Shown one piece after another: positions 37,283 to 45,786 of a stretch of DNA of 64,000 nucleotides (position 1 is the first letter of the stretch; each line of letters begins with the position of its first letter). Source of the stretch: an uncultured Myxococcales bacterium (lineage in GTDB: Bacteria; Myxococcota; Myxococcia; Myxococcales; Myxococcaceae); assembly GCA_937980205.1 (NCBI GenBank), contig CALJKW010000024.1:62001-126000 (forward strand), in the 5' to 3' direction. Below the pieces are notes generated by a model. It worked only from the letters and a program-made list of their open reading frames with translations, was not told the origin of the DNA and did no database searches. The position numbers and the translations under genes are program-made.

Positions 37283-37850
37283 TCTTCGCCCGCTCCATGG
37301 TGATGGCCAGCGACACGGCATCACCGAGCATCTCCGCGAGCCCTTCCTCCGTCTGCAGGAACTTCTCCGTCTCGAGCTGAAGCACGGCGTTGCCGATGCG
37401 CAGGCCGGGGTACTTCTGAACGAGCACCAGCAGGCGCTCCTGCACGGGCCGGTGCGACAGCACGCGGCGCGCGTCGTCGTCGAGGCGGTCGAGCAGGAAC
37501 GTCGAGTCCATCTCCTGCACGCCGAGCTGGTGGTCGGGCTTGCCGATCATCTGGGAGAGCTTGTCGCCGAGCGTCTCGCGCGCGAGCTTGAAGCCCTCGG
37601 GCAGCGCTCCATTGAGCGCGCAGCGCACCACCGTGTAGTCGCGGCTGCTCTTGCCGGCGTCCCGCGACTCGGTGAACAACGCCACGGTGAAGCCGCTCAC
37701 GACTCCCGCGATGCGACCATCTGCGTAGCCGAGCTGGCGCGAGGTCGCGAAGCGCTTCCACGCATCCCGCCGCAGCTCTCTCGCGCGCACCGTCCAGATG
37801 ACGGAGCCGCCGACCAGCGCCACCATCAGCAGCGTCATCAGCAGAATCAC
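37269..37850 (-). CDS. membrane-anchored protein, last gene of zeta-like operon
   Basis: A 193-residue product with one N-terminal membrane segment (ILLMTLLMVALVGGSVIWTV). The soluble part has the look of a small alpha/beta domain (RQLGYADGRIAGVVSGFTVA, VVRCALNGALPEGFKLARET, LLDRLDDDARRVLSHRPVQE). No family recognised. Its ATG overlaps the upstream coiled-coil gene by ATGA, tying it to the five-gene operon from 39928 down. A sensor or effector role at the membrane is inference from context only. Confidence 0.7.
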   Translation of the reverse strand: MILLMTLLMVALVGGSVIWTVRARELRRDAWKRFATSRQLGYADGRIAGVVSGFTVALFTESRDAGKSSRDYTVVRCALNGALPEGFKLARETLGDKLSQMIGKPDHQLGVQEMDSTFLLDRLDDDARRVLSHRPVQERLLVLVQKYPGLRIGNAVLQLETEKFLQTEEGLAEMLGDAVSLAITMERAKSRSR

Positions 37851-38137
37851 CGCCGGGCTCCGATGGCCGCCTGCAGCTTCGCCACGCGCGCGCGGGCCCC
37901 CTTGATCTGCAGCTCGAGCTCGGCGCCATGCGCGCGCGCCGCAGCGATCGCACGCTTCGCCTCTTCGATCCGCTCGCGCACCTCGGTGCGCCGATCGCTC
38001 AGGGCCTGGTTCTCGGCCGTCAACCGCTGCACCGTGTCGCGCAGGCCCGAGCGCTCGAGCTGCTCGGTCTCCTTCAGCTTGAGCTGCTCGAGCTCGGCGC
38101 GGGCAGCGGCGATGGCGTCGGAGAGGCTCACCAGCAC
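37847..38137 (-). CDS. small coiled-coil protein
   Basis: A 96-residue protein that is almost entirely coiled coil (AIAAARAELEQLKLKETEQL, RRTEVRERIEEAKRAIAAAR), with no signal or membrane segment. Overlaps the upstream coiled-coil gene by 10 bases and the downstream membrane-protein gene by 4, so it is translationally embedded in the operon. It probably pairs with its coiled-coil neighbour. Confidence 0.7.
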   Translation of the reverse strand: MLVSLSDAIAAARAELEQLKLKETEQLERSGLRDTVQRLTAENQALSDRRTEVRERIEEAKRAIAAARAHGAELELQIKGARARVAKLQAAIGARR

Positions 38138-38508
38138 GCCCCCGCGGCGAGCACCAGCGCGGCGAGCGCGAGCGCGGTGAGACAGCCGCTGTTCGGCGGC
38201 GCCCCGGGGTTGAGGTGATGCACGGTCATCCCGATGAGCGAGCGCTCGGTGATGGCGAGGCCATCGAGCTCGGTCTGCAGCCGCTCGTTCGCCGCCATCA
38301 CCGCGCGGACCTCGCCCTCGAGCCGCTCGAGCTCGGCCTGCGCCTCGTCGAGCTTCTCGACTTGCGTCGCCTTGCTGCGCCTGAGCGTCTCGATGCGCGC
38401 GCGGACGTCGCCGTGCAGGTTGTCGGGCTGGGCGAGCGCGCGGCGAAGGCGCGCCACCTCTCCCTGCACCTTCTCGAGCTCGTCGCGCAGCTGCCGGTCG
38501 TCGGCCAT
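38128..38508 (-). CDS. coiled-coil protein with C-terminal membrane anchor
   Basis: A 126-residue protein: residues ~5-95 are heptad-like coiled coil (LRDELEKVQGEVARLRRALA, KLDEAQAELERLEGEVRAVM), then a short linker (NPGAPPNSG) and a hydrophobic C-terminal tail (CLTALALAALVLAAGACW) that should anchor it with the coil in the cytoplasm. It is 14 bases downstream of the cyclic-nucleotide-binding gene and overlaps the next coiled-coil gene. No family recognised. Confidence 0.7.
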   Translation of the reverse strand: MADDRQLRDELEKVQGEVARLRRALAQPDNLHGDVRARIETLRRSKATQVEKLDEAQAELERLEGEVRAVMAANERLQTELDGLAITERSLIGMTVHHLNPGAPPNSGCLTALALAALVLAAGACW

Positions 38509-38522
38509 GCGAGCGCCGACCT

Positions 38523-38948
38523 CTACTCCATCATCTTCTTCATCGTGTCTTCGGTGCGCTCGAGCGCGGCCTTCTGCATGACCTCGAGCGCGGCGGGAGA
38601 CGCCTTCACCACCTCGCCGACGGCAGCGGGCGGGAAGCAGATGACCTCGACGTCTTCGACGGCGGTGACGCTGGCCTGGCGCCGCTGCCCGCTGAGCGCA
38701 GCGAGCTCGCCGAAGAACTCTCCGGGGCCGAGGCTGGCGAGCTCGAAGGTGCGGCCGAGCAGGTCGGCTCCGCTGACCTTCACGCGGCCCCGGGTGATGA
38801 CGAAGAACTCTCCGCCGGCGTCGCCCTCGCGACAGATGACCGAGTCCTTCGCGAACGACTTCTTGTTCGACAGCGCCATCAGCTTCTTGCGCGCGGGCTC
38901 GTCGAGCGCCGAGAACAGCTTCGAGAACTTCGCGAGCTCGTCGCTCAC
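38523..38948 (-). CDS. cyclic-nucleotide-binding domain protein
   Basis: A 141-residue single cNMP-binding (CAP_ED-like) domain, starting at GTG 38948, which overlaps the TGA of the zeta-like gene (GTGA). Signs: VICREGDAGGEFFVITRGRV, the phosphate-binding cassette FFGELAALSGQRRQASVTA with the Arg that holds the cyclic phosphate, and VICFPPAAVGEVV. There is no DNA-binding helix-turn-helix, so it is a sensor or an adaptor, not a CRP-type factor. It may gate the kinase encoded directly upstream. Confidence 0.9.
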   Translation of the reverse strand: MSDELAKFSKLFSALDEPARKKLMALSNKKSFAKDSVICREGDAGGEFFVITRGRVKVSGADLLGRTFELASLGPGEFFGELAALSGQRRQASVTAVEDVEVICFPPAAVGEVVKASPAALEVMQKAALERTEDTMKKMME

Positions 38949-39928
38949 GCCTGCTGCCCCAGGGCGCGGAACTGCGCGTAGGCGGACGGGTTCTTCACCG
39001 CGAGCTCTCCGTTCTTGCCCTGCGCGATGACCTCGAGCCGGGTGCCGTTGTTGAACAGCAGCACGAGCTCGTCGGCGCCCTTCACGACGGCGTCGAAGTT
39101 CTTCGCGAAGTCGCGATGCGAGCCCACGAGCACGTCTTCGGGAATGGTCGCTCCGTCGGCGCCGGCGCGGCCGCGCGCGGTCTCGAGCGACGACACGATC
39201 GCGAGCACCACGCGCTTGAAGCCGGCGTCCTTCGCCTTCTGCAGGCGCTCGAGCTGGGCCGGGCTGCCGAGCATCGTGTTGTGCACGACGTCGCGCTTCT
39301 CGCCGAGCGCCTGCTGAAACGCGTTGCGGCCGATGGTCGAGGCCTCTTCGTGCACGACGCCGTCGGCGCGGCCGTCGCCGAGCGCGAGCAGCTCGCTGCG
39401 CTCGGGCACCAGGCCGTGCAGGTAGTCGGCGTCGGCCTTCACCACGGCGCTCGGCAGCACGCCGTCGGCGTAGAGCTTGTTCGCGATGGCGATCTTCCCG
39501 ACGCCCATCGGGCCGGCGAGGAAGTACGCGGTCGGCTTCGCCTGCACCGCGCCAGCCGAGACGACGAGCTGCTGCATCGCCGAGCGCCACGCCTCTCGGC
39601 CCGGGCGCTGATCCGTCGGGACCAGCCGCAGATCATCGGCCTTCAGCACCTCGGAGAGCGGCTTCCCGCCGCCCGCAGGAGGCACCGCCCAGCCCGTAAT
39701 GGAGCGCTTCAGCGTGCGCATCATCGGGCTGTCCCACAGGTCGGCGTCGTACTCCTTCGCGCCGAGCTTGACGGGCGTGCCGCGCACGGCGCCGGGCGTG
39801 AACTGGGTCTGGAACTCGGACTCGGCGGCCGTCTTCGGCTTGAGATGATCTCCGTGGCCTGGCTTCTTGGCGACGGGGACTTCGGTGGCCTTCGACGGCC
39901 CGGTGTTGGGCTCGACCGGTCGGGTCAT
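38945..39928 (-). CDS. zeta-toxin-like P-loop kinase
   Basis: A 327-residue protein; first gene of a five-gene operon. After a ~125-residue disordered and helical N-terminus lies a P-loop kinase domain: AYFLAGPMGVGKIAIANKLY (Walker A with Lys145, but Ile146 where Ser/Thr normally binds Mg), AVVKADADYLHGLVPERSEL with the zeta-type acidic substrate site, GRNAFQQALGEKRDVVHNTM, VVLAIVSSLETARGRAG and a late LVLLFNN. The order resembles zeta toxins (UDP-GlcNAc kinases) and related kinases. The missing Ser/Thr makes canonical activity uncertain. No epsilon-like antitoxin is seen. Confidence 0.7.
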   Translation of the reverse strand: MTRPVEPNTGPSKATEVPVAKKPGHGDHLKPKTAAESEFQTQFTPGAVRGTPVKLGAKEYDADLWDSPMMRTLKRSITGWAVPPAGGGKPLSEVLKADDLRLVPTDQRPGREAWRSAMQQLVVSAGAVQAKPTAYFLAGPMGVGKIAIANKLYADGVLPSAVVKADADYLHGLVPERSELLALGDGRADGVVHEEASTIGRNAFQQALGEKRDVVHNTMLGSPAQLERLQKAKDAGFKRVVLAIVSSLETARGRAGADGATIPEDVLVGSHRDFAKNFDAVVKGADELVLLFNNGTRLEVIAQGKNGELAVKNPSAYAQFRALGQQA

Positions 39929-39967
39929 CGAAAGACACCCTACCACGCGGTAAGATGGGCGGGCCCG

Positions 39968-42547
39968 GTGCGCCCACTTCCCTCCATTGCCCTGACGCTG
40001 TGGTGTTTCTCTGCCTTCGCGGCCACCGTCTCGGGCCGCATCACGAACCCCGGCGGCGCCGGCGTCGCGGGCGGCGAGGTCCGCCTCTGGGCACGCACCG
40101 CCAAGGGCTTCTCGTTCACCGCCAGCGCGGGGCGGGTGATGGCCGCCGCGGCCGACGGCACCTTCACCTTCTCGGGCGTGCCGGCCGGCGACTACAAGGT
40201 CGACGTTCGGCCCGGCGGCGGGCTGCACGCGGACCGCTGGTACGACGCGGACGGCAACGGCTACACCCCGGACGGCGCCGACGTGCTGACGCTCACCGCG
40301 ACGCAGGTGCGCACCGGCGTCGACATCGAGGTCGAGTCGAGCGCCGGCGTCGACGGCAACGCGCGCGTCAACGGCGCGCTCGCCGCCGGCCTGCAGGTGC
40401 GCACCGAGCTGGTGAGCGACTTCCGCGCGCACCACAACGAGGACAGCAAGCCGACCCCGCACCAGGGCAACTTCTACATGCGGCAGCTGCCGCCGGCCCA
40501 GTACCGCACCATCGTGCACGACCCGACCGGCGCGAACGCAGACGCGGTCACCGGCGCGCCGTTCACCCTCACCGCCGGCATGACCCACGCGCTGGGCTCG
40601 CTGAACCTCGTGGCCGCGCCGGCTGATCCGACCGAGCCGAACAACACGAGCGCGACGGCGACGATGTTCACCGCGACGCGAATGACTCCGTACGTGAGCC
40701 CGGCGGGCGCGCGCATCGGCCCGCGCAACACCGGCGACGTCGACTGGTACTGCACCACCGCCGCCGCCGGAGAGCGCTTCATCGCGCGCGTCGAGGGGGT
40801 CGTCACCGTCGAGGGCGGCGTGACGCACGAGAGCCCGTGGGTGGACCCCGTCGTCGCGTTCTACCGGGGCGGCATGAAGCTCTCCGAGGACGACGACTCG
40901 GCGCCCGACACGCTCGGCGCGCAGCTCGACACCGGCGAGCTCACCGCCGGCCCGGTGTGCTTCGCGATCTCCACCTACGGAGACACGGCGTACAACGGCA
41001 CGAGCCAGGGCTCGGCCGGCACCTACCGGCTGACGGTGACCTACGGCAATCGCGGCCCCGTCGTGACGCCGACGGTGGGCGGCATGCCGCTGCCGTCGGT
41101 GCTGATGATCAACGAAGGCGACACCGTCACCATCGACGTCGCGTGGACGGACCCGGAGAACGACAACCTCTCGGCCACGTGGAGCCTCGCCGGAGCGTCG
41201 ATGGCCATTCACTCGGCCGGCTCGTTCAACACCACGCAGCCGAGCGGCACGTTCAGCTGGACGGCGCCCCAGGCGGCCGCGCGCGACAGCCCGTACGTGC
41301 TCACCATTCGCGTCGGTGACGGCGAGCTCTTCCGCACCATCACGGTCACCATCATCGTCGGCGCGGTGAACCTGGCGCCGTCGGTGCCGGTGCTCTTGTC
41401 TCCGACGGACGGCGGTCACGTCGCGTCGCTCACGCCGACGTTGGTCTGCGCCGAGGCCTACGACGTCGACGAGGAGACGCTGAGCTACGATTTCGAGGTC
41501 TGGTACGGCGATGCGGGCATGGCCGTCGAGACCGGCACGGTCGTCGGAGTCGACGGCGGCTGGAAGCCCGACGCCGGCGCGGCGCCGCCGGTGCAGTTCA
41601 CGACCCTGGCGATTCCGGAGAACACGATGGTGCGCTGGAGGGCGCGCGCGTTCGACGGCACCGCCGCCAACGGCCACAGCCCGTGGTCGGCGTACGAGTG
41701 GTTCGTGGTCGACGTGATGAACGACCCGCCGCTCGCGCCGGTGCTCGAGAAGCCCGCCGACGGAGAGACGGTGCTGGTCATCCGGCCCACGCTCGCGGCG
41801 GTGCCGCCCGTCGACCCCGAGGGCGACGCGTACTCGCTGTTCTTCGAGGTGGCGCGCGACTCGATGTTCACGATGAGCACGCTCACGTCGCCCGGGGTGC
41901 CGGTAGGTCCCGGCGCGACCACGATGTGGACCGTGGATCGCGACCTCGACTGGGGCACGCAGTACTTCGCGCGCGCGTGGGCGGTCGACGTCCGCAACGG
42001 GAAGAGCGCGTACAGCAACGTGACCATGTTCAGCGTGCGCGCGAACACGCCGCCGACGGTGCCGCCCTTCCTCGAGCCGGGCACGGACGTGTGCAACGGC
42101 GGCTACCTGCCGTCGAAGCCGCTGTCGGTGCAGATCGGCAACGCGATGGACACCGAGGGCGACCAGATTCGCATTCAGCTGAGGGTGTTCCTGGCGAGCG
42201 AAGATCCGATGACGGCGACTCCGGCGTTCGAGCGGACGCAGCTGCAGACGAACGGGTTCACCGAGTTCGACACCAGCACCGCCGTCGTGCCCGAGAAGGT
42301 GCAGCACCGCTTCGTCGCGCGCGCGGTCGACAACCACGGAGCGTCAGCGTGGAGCGAGTGCCTGTTCACCGTCGGCGAGCCGCCGGTGGTGGATGCCGGC
42401 GCAGGCGGCGGCGGTGGGTCGGAGATGGACGCGGGAACCGGCGGCGGCACGTCGACCAGGCAGGGCTGCAAGTGCGACTCGGGCGCGGCGGGCTTCGGCG
42501 TGCTCGCGCTCGTCGCGCTGCTCCGCCGACGGCGCCGTTCACCCTGA
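39968..42547 (+). CDS. secreted multidomain protein with MYXO-CTERM-type tail
   Basis: An 859-residue surface protein, starting at GTG 39968. Signal peptide; a carboxypeptidase regulatory-like/SdrD-B-like domain (~20-110: VSGRITNPGGAGVAGGEVRL, FTFSGVPAGDYKVDV); a pre-peptidase-like region (DPTEPNNTSATATMFTA, DVDWYCTTAAAGERF); several Ig/FN3-like domains (VTIDVAWTDPENDNLSATW, LAPSVPVLLSPTDGG); a Gly-rich linker; and a C-terminal CKCDSGAAGFGVLALVALLR + Arg run. Cys-hydrophobic-Arg is the MYXO-CTERM type of sorting signal cleaved by a myxosortase. The TGA stop lies in a family-A repeat arm. It diverges from the zeta-like gene across 39 bases. Confidence 0.85.
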   Translation: MRPLPSIALTLWCFSAFAATVSGRITNPGGAGVAGGEVRLWARTAKGFSFTASAGRVMAAAADGTFTFSGVPAGDYKVDVRPGGGLHADRWYDADGNGYTPDGADVLTLTATQVRTGVDIEVESSAGVDGNARVNGALAAGLQVRTELVSDFRAHHNEDSKPTPHQGNFYMRQLPPAQYRTIVHDPTGANADAVTGAPFTLTAGMTHALGSLNLVAAPADPTEPNNTSATATMFTATRMTPYVSPAGARIGPRNTGDVDWYCTTAAAGERFIARVEGVVTVEGGVTHESPWVDPVVAFYRGGMKLSEDDDSAPDTLGAQLDTGELTAGPVCFAISTYGDTAYNGTSQGSAGTYRLTVTYGNRGPVVTPTVGGMPLPSVLMINEGDTVTIDVAWTDPENDNLSATWSLAGASMAIHSAGSFNTTQPSGTFSWTAPQAAARDSPYVLTIRVGDGELFRTITVTIIVGAVNLAPSVPVLLSPTDGGHVASLTPTLVCAEAYDVDEETLSYDFEVWYGDAGMAVETGTVVGVDGGWKPDAGAAPPVQFTTLAIPENTMVRWRARAFDGTAANGHSPWSAYEWFVVDVMNDPPLAPVLEKPADGETVLVIRPTLAAVPPVDPEGDAYSLFFEVARDSMFTMSTLTSPGVPVGPGATTMWTVDRDLDWGTQYFARAWAVDVRNGKSAYSNVTMFSVRANTPPTVPPFLEPGTDVCNGGYLPSKPLSVQIGNAMDTEGDQIRIQLRVFLASEDPMTATPAFERTQLQTNGFTEFDTSTAVVPEKVQHRFVARAVDNHGASAWSECLFTVGEPPVVDAGAGGGGGSEMDAGTGGGTSTRQGCKCDSGAAGFGVLALVALLRRRRRSP

Positions 42548-42590
42548 GCGCAGGAGCCCAGAGGGCTCCGAAGTCGAAGGGGCCCGAAGC
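42535..42590. repeat. family-A repeat, left half
   Basis: CCGTTCACCCTGAGCGCAGG followed by AAGTCGAAGGGGCCCGAAGC. It overlaps the 3' end of the MYXO-CTERM gene; the stop codon TGA (42545-42547) is part of the TCA-CCC-TGA core. The right arm is missing. Confidence 0.65.
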
Positions 42591-42715
42591 GGACGCCCTC
42601 GTCCAGCCTGACAGCCGCGTCGCACCTGCGCAGCGTTGCGCAGGGACACGAGCGCTCCACTCCGGACCGCCGCGGCTGATCCGCCCGGCCCGCTCCTTGC
42701 GATGCGCTCCCGCCC

Positions 42716-43603
42716 ATGAGGGCGGGAATCGTGGCGGTGCTCTGCTGTGCCGGGTGCTCGGCGACGCCGGTGAGCGTGACGCGCTCGATGGTGTCTCCGC
42801 TGCCCATCCCGCCGACGGCGCAGATGGCGCCGACCGATTGGATGAGCATCTGGGCAGGTGCGCAGGCGGCGACGGTGAACGCGCGCGACCCGAGCGGCAC
42901 GAGCGCCGTGCAGATTCCGAAGGCGCAGCCCGAGCTGGGGGCGTTGTTCCTCGTCGCGAAGAAGCACCTGCTCATCGGGGCCTCGCTGCACATGGCGCAC
43001 AGCGACTGGGCGGAGCGCTCGAACGCGGCGCAGCTGAACGTGACCTCCGGCGTGCTCGTCGGCGGTCGTGTGCGCGTCGGGTTCCGGTTCGAGCTCGGCC
43101 ACCCGAAGTTCCTGCTGCTCGGCTCCTTGGAGCCCGGCCTCGACGTCGCACCGTGGACCTCGAGCTTCACGACGCGAACTGCGTACATGGTGCTGCCGGC
43201 CATCGGCGGCAGCGTGACGCCGGCGTACGAGACCGAGCGCGTGCGTGTCTTCGCTGGCGTGTCGGCGATGACGGTGCCTGCGCCAAAGCTCCAAAAAGTC
43301 ATCGTGCCCGCCAGCTGCTTGTTCTGTGATGCGCCGAACGACAACTACGACGGGCTCATCGGCGTCATCGCGGGCGCACGGCTCACGCTGAACGAGAACG
43401 TCGCCCTGACCGGCTCGCTGACCGTGCCGGTGGTGCGCGGAAACCTGCAGCTGTTTCCGATGTTCTCGCTCGCGGTGGTCTTCCTGCAGACGCGGGATGC
43501 GCCGCAGCCCGCGATTGACCCGGAGGAGCCGGAGGACCCGAGCGACTCCGACCCGCCGCTGATCGAGGCGCCGTCGCCCGAAGAGCAGCAGCTGCAGCTC
43601 TAG
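42716..43603 (+). CDS. lipoprotein / outer-membrane beta-strand-rich protein
   Basis: A 295-residue product. N-terminal lipobox (VAVLCCAGCSATP). The body alternates short beta strands (KHLLIGASLHMAHSDW, RVRVGFRFELGHPKFLLLGS, ERVRVFAGVSAMTVPAP, NVALTGSLTVPVVRGNLQLF) like an outer-membrane beta-barrel, ending in an acidic Pro/Glu/Asp-rich tail. No family recognised. It is alone between the MYXO-CTERM gene and the TPR gene. Confidence 0.7.
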   Translation: MRAGIVAVLCCAGCSATPVSVTRSMVSPLPIPPTAQMAPTDWMSIWAGAQAATVNARDPSGTSAVQIPKAQPELGALFLVAKKHLLIGASLHMAHSDWAERSNAAQLNVTSGVLVGGRVRVGFRFELGHPKFLLLGSLEPGLDVAPWTSSFTTRTAYMVLPAIGGSVTPAYETERVRVFAGVSAMTVPAPKLQKVIVPASCLFCDAPNDNYDGLIGVIAGARLTLNENVALTGSLTVPVVRGNLQLFPMFSLAVVFLQTRDAPQPAIDPEEPEDPSDSDPPLIEAPSPEEQQLQL

Positions 43604-43627
43604 ATATCCAGGAGAGCTCTGGAAGCT

Positions 43628-43648
43628 GACTCCGTTCACGCTGACCGG
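43628..43648. repeat. family-A repeat half-site
   Basis: ACTCCGTTCACGCTGACCGG lies between two convergent genes (stops at 43603 and 43658). It carries the TCA-NNN-TGA core at 43636-43644 but neither gene uses it as its first stop. Confidence 0.55.
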
Positions 43649-43657
43649 GAGGACGCA

Positions 43658-45190
43658 TCAAGCCTTCCGCACCAGCTCCTCGAGCCGCTGCACCGTCGGC
43701 GGAGACCTCGGCTCGACCACGAGCTGCAACACGGCCTCGCGGAAGTCGTCGAAGCCCGGCAGCCCCATCCGCATGCCGCTCACGTACAGCGAGATCGCGA
43801 GCAGCCGCGGCTCGGGGTCCGCGTTCCCCACGCACGCGCCGAGCGCCATCTCCAGCCCGCGCGTCGCGTGCCACACGTACTGCCCCTCGATGGAGCCCGC
43901 GCCGACGAGGAACACCGGCAGCGCCGCCGCCAGCGCGCGCAGCCAGTCATCGTCGCCGCGCGCGTGCGGGCTCATCGGCAGCTTCAGCTGTTTCGCGAGC
44001 TGCTTGAGCCCGCTGCCGAGCAGCTCGGCCTCGGTGCGCTTGCCGAACGCGCGCAGCGACGCCGGCGCGCCGGGCGACGCCAGGTCGTAGACGTCGAGCT
44101 CGAGCTGCCGCTCTCCCGCGAGGCCGCTCACGAAGCGCCCGAGCACGAGCGACTTCGGCAGGTGGCGCGGCGGCAGGAAGCGCAGCGTCCGCTCGAACGT
44201 CCACTCCGCCGTCGTCGCGACGAGCCCCTGCCCCTTCACCACCGGCAGCACCACGTAGCTCTCGACCCCCGTCGCGCGGATGGCGTCGGACATCGCCAGC
44301 GGGAACGAGCGGCACAGCTCGCTGCCGCGCGGGTCGGTGAACACCATCAGCGCCACGCGCGGCTCGGCGGAGAGCGGCGGCAGCTCGGCCTCGGGCAGCA
44401 CCGACGCCCAGAGCGGCGCGAAGATCGGCACCGCGCGCACCTCGCCCGGCCCCTTCGCGAGCAGCTCGGCCTCGATGAGCTTCTGCTCGAGCCCGTGCGC
44501 CCGGCCGGGCAGCCGGCCGATGGTGGCGCGCGCATCCACCAGGCGACCGAGCGCGAGCTGCGCGCGGGCGAGCGCGGCGCCGGCGTCGTGGCCGTGCTGC
44601 TTCGGCTCCCAGCTCTTCAGCAGCTCGACGACCTCTTCGTTCAGGCCGCGCTCCTCGAGCTTCTGCGCGGCGGCGACCATCGCCGGGCCCTTGCCGACCG
44701 CGACGGCCTGCTCGAGCAGCACCTCGGCCTGCGCGTCGTGGCCCATGCGCCAGGCCTCGTCGGCGAGCAGCAGCTTCGCGCGCCAGCCGCCGAGCCCCTC
44801 GAGCGCCGTGCGGTACTCCGCGTCCTGGCTGCGCTTGCGCAGCAGCGCGGCCCACCAGCGGACGGCGCCGTCGTAGTCCGGGTCGAGCTCGAGCGCGCGG
44901 CGCGCGAGGGCGAGCGCGCGCGCCTCGTCGCCCTGCTCGGCCGCCACCTTCGCGAGGTTCGTGAGCACCGCCGGCGTCTCGCCGCTGCTCTTCAGGAAGC
45001 TCTCGAGGCCGGCGCGCGCGGCGTCCAGCTTGCCGCTGCGCATGAGCACCACCGCGCACGCGACGACCGCGCGCTCGGTCGGACCTTCCTGCTCGAGGAG
45101 CTGCGACGCGGCGTCGAGCAGCTGCGGCCCCTCGCCGCGCTGCAGCGCCGCGGCGATCGACTGGTAGAGCGCGTCGGTGGGCTTTTTCAC
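43658..45190 (-). CDS. TPR-repeat protein
   Basis: A 510-residue cytoplasmic protein. The N-terminal ~240 residues are tetratricopeptide repeats (SIAAALQRGEGPQLLDAASQ, LTNLAKVAAEQGDEARALAL, ARRALELDPDYDGAVRWWAA). The C-terminal ~270 residues form an unassigned alpha/beta domain (RVALMVFTDPRGSELCRSFP, LVVEPRSPPTVQRLEELVRK). No signal or membrane segment. It diverges from the aspartic-protease gene with only 23 bases between starts, so promoters overlap the coding ends. TPRs suggest a scaffold; partner unknown. Confidence 0.82.
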   Translation of the reverse strand: MKKPTDALYQSIAAALQRGEGPQLLDAASQLLEQEGPTERAVVACAVVLMRSGKLDAARAGLESFLKSSGETPAVLTNLAKVAAEQGDEARALALARRALELDPDYDGAVRWWAALLRKRSQDAEYRTALEGLGGWRAKLLLADEAWRMGHDAQAEVLLEQAVAVGKGPAMVAAAQKLEERGLNEEVVELLKSWEPKQHGHDAGAALARAQLALGRLVDARATIGRLPGRAHGLEQKLIEAELLAKGPGEVRAVPIFAPLWASVLPEAELPPLSAEPRVALMVFTDPRGSELCRSFPLAMSDAIRATGVESYVVLPVVKGQGLVATTAEWTFERTLRFLPPRHLPKSLVLGRFVSGLAGERQLELDVYDLASPGAPASLRAFGKRTEAELLGSGLKQLAKQLKLPMSPHARGDDDWLRALAAALPVFLVGAGSIEGQYVWHATRGLEMALGACVGNADPEPRLLAISLYVSGMRMGLPGFDDFREAVLQLVVEPRSPPTVQRLEELVRKA

Positions 45191-45213
45191 GTCCGGCTCG
45201 CACGGTAGCGGTA

Positions 45214-45621
45214 GTGTCGGTGTCCGTGAAGCGCGCCAGCGTGAAGTTCGCGAAGGTGAATCCGCACGCCCCGCTCATCGTGCTGACCGCCAAGGTGAAC
45301 GGCCGCGGCCGGTTCCGCTTCCTGCTCGACACCGGGGCGTCTCACTCGTGCGTGACGCCCCACGTGGTGCAGAAGCTCGAGCTCGGTGACCACGGCAAAG
45401 CCGATGCGCTCGGCGCCGGCGGAGAGATGTCGCTCGCGCTGACGAAGATCGAGTCGCTGGCCGTGGGCTCCGCGGAGGTGCGGAACCTCACCGTCGCCAT
45501 CGTCGACGTCTCGCACGTCACCAAGCTCACCAAGCGCCTCGACGGCGTCGTCGGCAACGACTTCATGCGGAAGTTCAAGGTGACGATCGACTACAAGAGG
45601 TCGAGGGTCAGCTTCGAGTGA
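45214..45621 (+). CDS. retropepsin-like aspartic protease
   Basis: A 135-residue single-lobed clan AA protease, active as a dimer in known relatives. Catalytic Asp39 in FRFLLDTGASHSCV, followed by the second-loop region GVVGNDFMRKFKVTIDYKRS. No signal peptide is obvious; the start GTG 45214 is taken, with GTG 45220 or 45226 also in frame. Substrates of this bacterial family are mostly unknown. A ~149 bp repeat begins 16 bases after its stop. Confidence 0.88.
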   Translation: MSVSVKRASVKFAKVNPHAPLIVLTAKVNGRGRFRFLLDTGASHSCVTPHVVQKLELGDHGKADALGAGGEMSLALTKIESLAVGSAEVRNLTVAIVDVSHVTKLTKRLDGVVGNDFMRKFKVTIDYKRSRVSFE

Positions 45622-45637
45622 TGAGCGTCGACGAGGG

Positions 45638-45786
45638 CGTGCACCCTGAGCCGTCGCGGCCGCGCAGCGGACCGCGACGAGTCGAACGGGTCCGGGCGCA
45701 GATGGCTGTCGCCTTCGAGAAGTCTCTGCCCAGATCGCCCGGACCCTTCGACTTCGCCGCTGCGCGGCTCCGCTCAGGGTGCGCGC
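45638..45786. repeat. family-D ~149 bp palindromic element, copy 1
   Basis: Outer ends GTGCACCCTGAG and CTCAGGGTGCGCGC; interior TCGAACGGGTCCGGGCGCAG and CTCTGCCCAGATCGCCCGGA. It is nearly identical, in reverse orientation, to 60341-60485 and shares the CACCCTGAGC arm with family A. The GTG start of the following gene lies in its right end. Confidence 0.85.

Noticed and set aside
38945..42337. Long minus-strand frame across the MYXO-CTERM gene joined to the zeta-like gene
   Set aside because: Only its last 328 codons (from 39928) are a gene; the rest is antisense to a recognisable secreted protein.
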